From Liolophura sinensis (taxonomy: Eukaryota > Mollusca > Polyplacophora > Chitonida > Chitonidae), in NCBI RefSeq assembly GCF_032854445.1, contig NC_088295.1, positions 38,722,510-38,786,509 on the forward strand: DNA of 64,000 nucleotides. The letters are read 5' to 3'. Of the stretch, positions 14,101 through 26,100 are shown piece after piece (position 1 is the first letter of the stretch; each line of letters begins with the position of its first letter). The notes beneath the pieces were generated by a model. The model saw nothing but the letters and a program-made list of their open reading frames with translations. It was not told the DNA's origin and did not search any database. The position numbers were made by a program, and so were the translations under genes.

Positions 14101-17100
14101 TTCCAGACTCCGTCTAGATCAGGTCCAAACAAGGTTCCAACCAATGAAAGACAAACTCTTTATCAAAAACATTCCAGGCTTTAAAAAAAAATTTCATCAA
14201 AATTTACTATACTATTAATAATTTCAAGAACGCAATGGGAATTGTGGTATAATAACGGCAGAACATAAACATGCAAGTACAAGCCTGTTTCACTGGTTAC
14301 AGGTATCCATATAGCTTTTTATACCAATGATTAGCAGGGACACTATGATAACACTGAGCATAGTGTGGAGTATGGATTCTACCTTAACTAAAATCAACAT
14401 CAGATAGAAACAGTATCAGAAGAAACCTGACAGCTTAACTGGGCACATTGGTGAGAAGGAAGAAAGCTCTGGGTTTTGTTGAGATCACTTTTATGATCAA
14501 AAGAGTCACATCGGCAAGACACTGGGTGGCATATGGCTTCCTAAGATTATCAAATATCAGAGTTTAATTCATTTCCTTTGTTCTAGGGGCCATCAGACGA
14601 TGCAGACAAAGCCGTGTCTCTGAGGAGAATCCCCGACACATAACAATGTGATGGATGGTGGGGATAGAGTATAGTACTCCGCAGCTGTACAGACCTGGTA
14701 ATGTTTACTTTAGACCTACACTGCCCACCTGTATGTTTATGTGATAACACAGCCTAACACAGCTAGGAGCTCTGTATCACCCACATGTACAGCCCCTTCA
14801 CAATGGGCTTAATAATTCATCAGATTTCTTTCTCTACCTTCATAATGAGATATTATACATATATACACACACATCTACTTTTACAACAACATCAAAACCC
14901 ATCCAGATACACATGATTACATTTAATTTATTTATTTGATTAATTGGCGTTTTACACCGTACTCAAGAACATTTTACGTATACAACGACAGTTTGCAGTA
15001 TGGTAAGAGGAAACTGGCAGAGCCCAAGGGAAACACACAACCTTCCGCAGGTTGCTGGAATACCTTCCCACATATTGCCCTGAATACATTTTACTACAAG
15101 CTAAAACTTCTGTGGGTGTCTACGTTGGAACTATAATTAAAGTGGAAAGAAGAGCCAGAGTAGCAACAACGCTGTGATAGTGACAGGTCAAATGTAAATG
15201 GTGAAATCCAGCCTCTAGTCAAGTTACCTCCGATAAAGGGTTTTATACTAGCTGTTCATGTGAACACTTAAACAGTATTACAAGCCACCTGGTACCAAGG
15301 TTTATAACGTAGAATTTGGTAAAAAAAAATCTGCAAAGATGTTAAATGCAATTTATTAGGTGTCGCCGGTCTATAATTACTCAAATGCTGCCTTGAAATC
15401 ACATGAAATAAATAGAAACATAAAAACAATGAAAACAAGACAAAGCCTCAGGAATCCGAAGAATAGGACATACAAGCTTCAAGGTGTTCTACAAAGACAT
15501 ATTATTACACTATCATTTCAAAAAGACTTCATGATAAAAGAGCACCTGATGATCTAATTAATTTATTTAAAATGTACTGAATAAAATAAGAAGTGCAACT
15601 AACCAGTTATATAATGTGACCGATCCTAGATTTGGTACACTTGAACAAAATGAAATAGGGGTGACCTGGTTGACTCCACAGATATAATTTATCTCCGCTA
15701 TAAAGCTCTTTAAAAATTGTTTACCAAATGAGAATGCAAAAGTAAACTTGGCCATAGCATGCCTCAATCAATGTTTGCACCTCATTTAAGACATCTCAAG
15801 TCAGGTCTGTTCCCAGAATGTTGATATGGCTTATATTGGTGCAAATTAACATAGGGCACAGAGCATCATGGAGTCACCACTAATACTAATATATATACAA
15901 CTTTATTTTCTCAGGGTGACAAATGATGAACATTTACTCAGTTGTCAGTTACAAAAACTCTTCTTCCCAGCAGCCCTCTGACAGGATCACAATACAAACA
16001 CAACATTTACAAGTAAATATTACCAATGGCCAGACAAAAAGTTTGCACACATAACTGTATCAAAAGTAGCCATAGGCGCAGTAATTATGCTACACAAAGC
16101 AATACAAGAAGAACACAATCAGCATAGGACAGATTACAATCAAGATATTAACTGTGTATATATTGAAAATGGGTTTTTAAGCATTTACATTTTGTTTTTC
16201 AAGCCTGGTCAAATGAAACTTTTTACAGAAGGCTTTTGGAAATTTTGACTCTTTTAAGTCCCATTCTAATGAGTTCCACAGTTTTGGACCATTGTAGGAA
16301 AGGCTTTGTTTGACATACTTTGAGGAGGGGAATGGCACTTGAAGATTATCAATCGTGGTAGATCAGAGATGTTTTGTAGTTGCAGAGTTGACAGGTTTAA
16401 ATAGTGCACTCAGGTATGTTGGGCACTTTCTGTTCAGTATCTTTGTAAGGGAACCACTATTGGAGAGTAAACATGAGAAATAACTGACCTGTTAAACTCT
16501 CAGACCAGAGACAGGCCTTACACAAGACCAAACAAAGACACACCAGAAGACGCTTGAATAGAACTCATTCAAGCGTCTTCGTGTATATTCGTGTACACAT
16601 ATATTGGATATAGATATTATAGAATAGACACACAATACAACTCGCAATAATATACAAAACAATACAAATAATTACAAATATATATAGTACCTTACAACGT
16701 CCAAATCCAGACAGAATTTTTCGGCTTACAATGGCACCTCAGTCCAGGTAAATATAGAATCTACAGTTAAGATGAATTCCTCAATTTACAAATGACAGTC
16801 TGATAAGTGGTTTATTCCCCAACTGCCTGTGAATGTGTAACTTCTCAGGGAGGATGAGTTGACAGTAGCATCCGTGATGCTAAGCTGTCAATGTATGTTT
16901 CCTCAGAAATATACACAAAGTCACTTTCAAGGTAAACTGGGATGAAATGTGCCTAATGGCACAAAGAGACAATGAGCGATACAAGCTCCAAAATAACGTC
17001 TCCAAAAATAGCAAGTGGCGAAACACAAGGTCCCAAAGCACTGCACACTGAAAAAACACTGAGTACAAATGACGAATGTCGAATGGCGTGCAAGCCGATA

Positions 17101-20100
17101 TCTCCAAACCCAGCAAAATCCTTCACACTGAATGACAGTAAATATGACTGCTCTCAAATGAACTTGAGTAAATAACTGCTCACAAGTGGACTTGAAGGAA
17201 TGACTGTGAGCTTCACCACTCCGTCGCTCATATTTATAGACTAACATGAGAGAAAATTCTGGATGGTTTGATCATAAATATGTTTACAACACCGATACAT
17301 ATTTCCAGAATGTACACCTTATGTACAATGACACTAAACTCATAAACACCGAAGCCTCTAGAACGCTCGACTGAATTATAGCGCAGACTATAACTTACAC
17401 AGAGGGGAAAGTGTAAGTCAGACACTGACAAATAAAAAAAAAAACATACAATACAATGTTTTCTGACAGGGTTCATAACAGCTGTTCTAGTGGCATTCAC
17501 ACATTTCAGCACATGAAGAAAGAGCAATCACATCAAGCAATCGTTTTAAGTTCAAACTTATAGAAGTGAAAAAAAACTAACACTACAAAACAGCAGGATG
17601 TAAAGCTACATACACATTGAAACTTTTGTTCTCAACTATAACATTCTGACTAACATCTAATGGTATGAAATTCTTGCTTCCATGGGAAAAACTGCTGCTT
17701 GTCATTCTTATGATTACACTGGACCCTCTTGATTTTTTAACTTTAAGAGTACATACCTTTGACATACTCTTTATAACACAATGCATTTGTATCTGACATT
17801 TTACCATACAGTCAAAGGCCAATGTGAATGTCCTTTAATGTTTAAATTGATGACCATGTGACTAAAACTTACAGGAAAATCACATCCATTAATATAGAAA
17901 TCCTCACATACATGTAGCAGCAATTGTGAACATCATTTTTACATGTGAAGTATTATAAAAGACTACTGCAGCAAAAGTAAAAGATCTTTCAATCCTCTTT
18001 TGTTAAAAATTTCAAAATGCGTTTTGTAACTTTAACATTATCCTAAATTTGCATGATCTCGGTAGTTTAAGTCTTTCTTGAATTCATGTCTCATGTCTGA
18101 AGACACATACATTTCGAGAAAGAATCTGCAGAATCCTTCAATTGACTATTACCATAGTGATAACAGCAGAGGTCATCTAGTATATGGTCACATTTATCCT
18201 CAAGATTGTTTTCAATTATTCAGGGAGTGGGTCCATTATCCTTCTGGTCACCTGTGTGCAAAGAATATCAACAATGTGGACAAGCTGTGGTCAGTCGAGC
18301 CACTTAACTCACACCTCTGGGCATCATCAATAGCTATTCTAGGATGACCCCATGTATTCTGGACTCTACCATGTTTGGTCATCGACTCGTCAAGTACTGA
18401 GATTTATTACAATGTCAACATCAGGTGCACCGTATCACACACCTGTGGAGTGCATATTGATTAAATGTCCCTTTTTTCTCCACTATCTTTATTGCACACG
18501 TTTGGCTGTGTTTTGTTGGCTTTTTCTGACAGGACAAACACCACAAACTTTATTGACATGTCCACATTTAGGTCACATACATGCGTAAGCCAGTAATTAC
18601 TATACCAACCATACCCATATCATTATCTACAGACTCTCAATTAAATCCCAACATAATAAGGGTTCTGGACTGTCAGAACGTCTGTTTTCTTCAAAATTTA
18701 ACAGCTCACATTTTCCATGGGCAAAGGCAAAATGAATTTACATATATTTGGTCAGGTGAATTATTTACCATTACTGACATGTGGCCAATAGGCACTTATC
18801 CCGTGCATGAGATATAAAGAGGTGGCATCAAACAACAAGCATCTAGATACTAAATCTACATAAGCGCAACATGGGCAACGAGGAGCGATGGGAGTGAACA
18901 CCTTGTGCTCAATGATCTCCCATGATCACGGTGATGCAGGACTCGGTGGTACACAAACCACTGTCTCCGTGTCACTGCAGCCGCTCTCCTGAGCCATGCT
19001 GGTGTTGGAATACAGGGGATAATGCCCGTAACTGGCCCCCAAACTAGTCCAGTCTAAGGAGTTACATATAGTTAGAGGCCGTCTGAAGAACAACGCCACT
19101 CTTTGAGCAGTGTTTACACGCCATCGTAATTGTTTCCTCCAAGTCGGCGTATGCCTCTATGGCTGTGGTCAGCGCGCCTGGTTCCATAGAGTGTGAACAG
19201 TTAAAGAAGTTGTAGGCCAGAGTCCGCCGAAATCGGCTCCACGTGGTCATCAAATTCTCGGCAATACTACCATCTCATGAAGCACCTTCCATTTTAGCTT
19301 TACCTGAATCTACAAGTTTCTCCACAAAATAATTCATTCACATCTGACAGTTTTTTTATTTGTTTGCCTTGAATCCTCATTCCTCTGTTGTCTCTCTGTT
19401 GTAAAACTGTTATTTTTAAATTTAGAGCTCAAACTGACATGAAGAGGAGCTGGCAGGAAATGTGCATTTATTGGTCAATAACTGTCACGTGCCTCACCCT
19501 GATTGTATGATTTATTTCCCACCCATTCCATTGGTATGAACCCCAAATCATAAAACAACCTAGACCATTATATATTAATAAAAAGGAGAGAGTGGTTGAT
19601 TTTGATGCAACTTTTTCACCCTAATGGCTCCCTTATTTCAGAATGGTACGTTAGAATACAAATAAAACACAGTTTGCCATGCTCAAACTACAAAGATAAT
19701 GCATAGCACACGGGAGTTGTCCACTGTTTGAAAACTCAAGAGGCCTGCAGCCCCTCGTTCTCAAACAGTGGACAACTCCCCTCTGCTGTGCATTATGTTG
19801 GTGATTTGAGCATGGCAAACCATGTTTTATTTCTCAATCAGCTCAGTCCCTTCTTGCATAGGTGTTATTTTCATAGTCATTATATTTTTCACATTCAAGT
19901 ACTTACGTTTCATATTACACAAGTTTGAGAGCTGCACAAAATTACACATGTAATTATCCATCAACACGATGATAGGTTAACCTGCAGAATCCATGCTAGA
20001 ATTAACATCATGGTCATCATGGTTGCCATGGAAACAAATGGTTACCGTGGCAGCAAGCAGGATCTTCTCTCAATATGTAAAAGATGTGACACACTCTAAC

Positions 20101-23100
20101 ACAAGGTGTATCCCCTGCCTCGATCTCTATCTCCTTGGACTGGGCAGAGGAAATCTTATTCATGAGCAAAGCGTACATGCTGATTTTGTTAGTCCTTTAG
20201 AGAAAGTGCAATCTCAGTCATCAATGCCAGCTGTGGTCGAGTTTTTGCAGGAAGAAAAAATCCCTCCCATTGAGACACTGGAATCCTTGGCAATTTTTAG
20301 CCAATTTTTCTCTGCAATGAAGCATGCAGCATATCCTGTTGAGATCTGGCCAAAATTGTATGTAGCAAAAGATGCAAGGGAACTAACAGAGAGCAGAGCT
20401 ATTAGATGCTAGGGCAGCATGCCCCTACCCCAAACTATCAACAATAATACACACAGTCTTATCTCTACAGAGAAATGCTGAAGTAGAGCTCTGTCGGAAT
20501 AGCACTTCTACCACACGCCGTATCAAATATGTTAATGGATGATAAATGTAGACCTGATAATGTCATAATTCAACATGGCGCCACATTTAATGTGCTAAGA
20601 AAACTGACAAAAAATAAGCTGTACTAAACTCTCCGAAGAATTACTCGATTTTACAATCTGCATGGCCTCCAGAGTGTCATAAGTGAGTATCAAACTTTGC
20701 TCTTCGCTAATGTTACAATTACTGGGGACAAACATGTCAAATGCCTCCACTTATGAAGACCAAATCTAAATTTAACCGACATTTTACAAGGCCATCAAAA
20801 GATCTGTCTGGTATTTCCAATACAGCTGTCTGGTTACCGAGTGGCGGATTTCCGTACAAAGTCATGTCTGTCTGGTATTTATACACCCACGGTTAGCAAA
20901 TAAAAACGGTGATATTGATTTTTCAATCTGCTCAATTCAAGTGTAAATGGATATCAAAGAAGTTGGTAAATGGAATCTGAAAAAAGTTAGCCAGGTTTGT
21001 TAAATACAGCTTCAACCCCATGCTAAAAAGCCACAAAATATTGACTGAATCGATGTTCTTTTGCATGCCATTTGATATTTCCTCAATTACCCGACAGTAT
21101 CATTGGGATATTGTTGACAAAGTATTGATTGGCTAGTGTCAGAGTTACTCAGGTACTCAAGGCAATACAGCTAAGACCCCAGGTAGCTAGCCACCTCCTA
21201 CAACCTCACAGCTCAGTCACGCTGCTGATAGGGCACGTCAATGAGCGAGGGAAGATTAGTGACACCCAGGCAGTCAGATCAATAGCCACTGACAGTGGGG
21301 GGGTGGGGGGGTGGGGGGGTGGGGGGTGGATCGGTGGGGGTGGGTCCACTAAGTGAACTTCGAAACCTTTCTGTACGAACCACAAAGACTCAATTCCTAC
21401 CACCCTACAAAATCACCAAGGAGGAAATAAGCCATCGTTGCAGAAGTATACATGTAAGGCTTCGGTTTTAGACTTTAGGGACCCAGAGAGTTGTTAGCTA
21501 AGGGATCTAACGTCGACAAAGGCTACAATTTCCTTCAGCATTAGTTGTCAATTCTTATTCCATTCCGCTTGTTATCTTTTATGAAGGGCCCAGTGACAGG
21601 CGGTCCTCTGGGGTTAGTTTGAAGTCAGGCAAACTGGAAGAGGAAAGGCATCTCCAGAGTTAATATGCCTGGCTGCAGGCAATAAACAGACATCAAGGCA
21701 CGATGTCAGCAAGCTGAATTGCTATTAAATTACCAACTTACACTGCGATTTGTTACATAACCTCACTATGCACTGAAACATTAAAAGGATTAACAAGCAG
21801 AAGGATTATCAAACGTTATCCCAACATTGACACCTATAATTATGATCCATCTAACAAAATTAAGCAGTATAAAAGCTCTGAATCACGATTCTGATTTGAG
21901 AGCTACATCTAAATATAACTACTGCGCAAAAGAACACAAACTTCTTAATAAGCTTTTGGGACGGGCCACTTAACATTAAATTACACTTGGTACATTGTTT
22001 AATTTTTTCATTTTTTTTTTTTTTTAAATTTCTTAAATAAGAAAAAATTATTTATGCATACATGTTTCATTTTAAATAGCAAAAGGTTAGTGACTGTTAA
22101 GCTGTCATTTGAAAGTGCTTGAAATTTACTCCTCTTCACAGCATTTGCATAGTTTGTGTTTTAGTCCTATAAGTTATGTTGGGTGGTTAATATTGAAATC
22201 AGTATTGAACTGATGAGGAATATTCATTACTCAGCCAAGAAAACTGCTCAGAGAGTGATCTTCATCAAAAAGCTAAGGGCAGGCAGTTCATGAGGTACAT
22301 GAACATCATATTAAATTTGACGCAACCTCTAAATTTATAAATCATTCAACATTTCGTTAGTTTTCATGTGAAACTTTGGCATTTACGAATTAAGAAAAGT
22401 GATCATGACTTTTGTGTGATCAGAACAACTATACATACACATTTTTTTTCTTGAATGAAATAATGACATGTAATGAGAGAATTAGATTATGTGTATGCCT
22501 ATATCATACATGGTATATTGTATACAACTGGATAAATGGACAATGAACTCCCACTTGCATACAGTTCATTAGTACAGAATAAACATTCACCTGTTTGTGT
22601 CCATTCCCATATATAACATATGCACTTTAGAAGCAAGCACTATTGTTTCACTAAGTGCAACCATGACACATATGTATGTCCACTTAAATAAAAAAAAATG
22701 GTCAAGATTTTTACATATATTTAGAAGTGATCTACAGTCACTCATACATATATGTAAGTACAATTATCATCGCTCCATTATTTAACTTACCTTTTCGAAT
22801 GTTTTAAGTAAATCCTGAAGGCACAGATTTAGTTGTATCATGGAAGGGGAGAAGGTAATTGCGCGGGCCAGACTTCTTTCGTGCAATTCCACCACACAAC
22901 AAAGCTGGGAAAGTCTTCCCTATCAACCAGTGACCTTTCGCTGCCTGGTCCCCAATGCACCATAGCAACAGCGCAGGTAGACGCTGGCCGTACATGGACG
23001 TAACTGACCAGAAGCTCCGTCTTAATGACCTAATCGCTTAGCCAAAGGACAGCTGTGATTGACCATCGGCACATGCAGAACCTCAAAGACATCTTGTACC

Positions 23101-26100
23101 CTGGAAGCACCAATTCATGCATTTTGCTCCCTGAGACAAAACTCAGCATATGGCAGTGGCCTGGGTCTGTTTGCAGCCTCTCAAAAGCACGGGCAATCCA
23201 ACATTAATTCCATCTTTGTCGGTGTGAACACTGCATGAGCAATCTAATTTTGCCCGCCAAAGCTTAAAATTTCCGCAGTCCGCTACCTTGATTTTCTTCC
23301 CTTATTTCTGATCAATAAACCTCCTGTGGAAACACAGCCGACACCGAAAAGAAACGTGATTTCTGTCTGCCAGCAGTGGCCAGTTAGTAGACACAGCAAA
23401 TTGACAAGAGGGAGAGGGACTTATGGAGAGTAGCCGGGCCAGTCCATTCACTCTTCACACACACACACTCACTCACACACCTTGGACAGTGTCATCACTA
23501 CTACCACTACTCTAGCACTACACCCCTGAGCATGGGGCAGGCCACTTGCAGTCTGCAGGGAGGATAGGCTGTTGGGACTCAGCAGCCACTAGTCAGTGTA
23601 TCCATGACAATGTGGAGATCAACACTCTTGTCCTGTTTCTCTAATTGTTTCTTAATCCAGCCATGTTTGTTGACAAATCCTGTTTAAGTGGCTTGAGAGG
23701 GAGCGACCCATCTGAAATATCTCACCCCTAGCTCCTGGCTCAGCTGTGGGGGGTTTGTGGCTAGCCTCAAAGTATGTGAGGAATTCTCCTGTCTTGGAGA
23801 GAGAAAGGGTGCATCCTGAATGCTCTAGTCCCTGGATACAATCTGGCAGTCTTCCACATCAACAAAGCTCACGCACCTATCTTGTCCAGGACAGGCAGAG
23901 AAAACAGAAACCAATAATACACTGACCAACACCAAACTTCATCAAAATATAGAACTAGATAGAGTTGCCCTTATCAATTATCCGTGACAGCTCATTGATG
24001 CATTTTTCCACACCATCGATATTATCCTGTCATTGCCCTTGTTTTAAAGCAGTCACTCAACCGTATCATAGCAACAAATCTTACTTGTATTTGAAAGTCA
24101 ATTAGTAGGATATCAATAACCACAAAGCTCTCAGCACAGAGATTGTGTTGTTAATAAATGCACCCCATAACCGATCTAGGCCATACAAACTCCACCAAAT
24201 GACTCTGGTATCTGTAAAACCTATGAATTACTGAGCTCAGAGCATTGCATGTCGAGGGAATGCTGGAGAATGTTCTGTTTGCGTGGTGTTTGACAAAACA
24301 ACACACATTAATTCTCTCAGCATACAAACTGTACAGTGCTTGTGCACAGTCTGAATTCAGTGCTGTCCACAAGCAAATTTGTCAATATAGCCACTGCAAC
24401 GATTTCCAAAGTCTACTCTTCTGGACAGAATGCGTCTCAAATCCTTAACACACTGGTCAAACCCATGGACAAGCTTGTTTGTAAATACCATGTATCAAAC
24501 ACCTTAATCAAAGCAAATTATCACCACAAAGGGGCGCTCTATCCAGGTAAAGTTGGATATTGTATTAGTACTGTTCCGTGGCCTGCTCCTCACTGAACAA
24601 ATATCTCTGGCAAACTGCATGTCAATGTACAGATACAGTGATGTCAAAATGTCTCTTACTGCATTTGGGGTTATGTCTTCTGTGCCTTGCAATACTGATT
24701 TGGTTTTTAATTCAACACATGCTCTTTAAGATCAACTCACTAGAAATCACGGACACCGACATTAAACATTTTTCCTTATTTGTGAAAACAATCCTAATTA
24801 GAGCATAACTGAAATGAGACAGAATCTTTTGTTCACACCTACATGTAACTGCAAATGCTACTCTCTATGCAACATGGCATTTCAACGAATTTAACAATCT
24901 TATTGCCTGTTTTTCCTGCACCCACCTTGTACATATTGGTAAATTTCACTAGCTAATTCCACATGAAAATTTTGGAATTCTGGTATCGTTTCCATACAAA
25001 TTAAGCAGTAGGACACACAAATAAAAATGACTGCCTTTTCCAATCTTGTTTTTTTCTAACAAACAGCCAGCTATGGAACTGTCTGAAGATTTAGCCTTCA
25101 GTCCTGCTTTTCAAAAGGCAACATTCCAGTAATACTCTCCCAAATTTTAATGACTGCTGTTGTTGTAACATATATCTTATCCCTTACTCAAAAATATTGG
25201 AAACTTCTTAAAATAAACCCTATTTTGACACTCTTCCAAAACAAGCAGCATTCAATTCTTACGATAAACAGACAGCATGCCTCAAGATAAATGTTATAAA
25301 GCTATAGAAACAATACATGAAACATCTGTAAAATCTGCACAGAAATAACAAAAAGACATACATTGTCCAGTCTTGTTCTTTTACAAGCAAATTATTCACA
25401 CTCAAACTATACATGGCAGATATGCATGAAAAACAGGCTTCAGGGAAATGCAAAGGAAATCTTTGCATTTTTGGCATGTGTTATCAACATCAAAATCTCC
25501 TAAGGCGAAAAAAAACAGTCCCACAGTCAAGCAGCTGTGTGTTGAACAGTAACTAGAAGGCACATCATTCAATATGACAACTGCTTTCTTTCCTCTATTT
25601 CAATAGCAGAATGTTAAACAAGATATTGAGTTCTGATTTGGCTGAAAGATTCCAATTTCTTCAGACGATTGCTTCAGTTTAAACTAAATGTATTATGAAC
25701 AGTCTGCTATATTTTACTAAAGAATAAGGAACAGTAGCAAGGTTGCTATGACAAAAACATCTGAGGTGGCTTATTTTAACAGCAGTTGTAGTGCTACTTT
25801 CTTTGCATTTTACAGTTAATTTCATGTGACAACTGTTATGGTCGACACACTTCAAAAAACCAAAACAGGATAAATTTTAATGTGATCAAAATACCACAAA
25901 TGGAGTCAAAACCCAGACACTGAAGACCTGAAATAATACTGGGAAAATCTACAGTTTTGCCTCTGCCAAAAAAAGGCATTAATAAATATTTTAGAGACAC
26001 CTGGCTCAAAATCTTTCATTATGTCCATATTGAAAGCACCTAACCTATCAGGCAGTTAAATGGCTATCAATTAAGGCATCCAGCCTAAGGGGGAATTTTT

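Noticed and set aside
16927-17247. 106-codon minus-strand frame, rich in Cys and Phe
   Set aside because: No motif, no splice context; lies in probable transposon-derived DNA.
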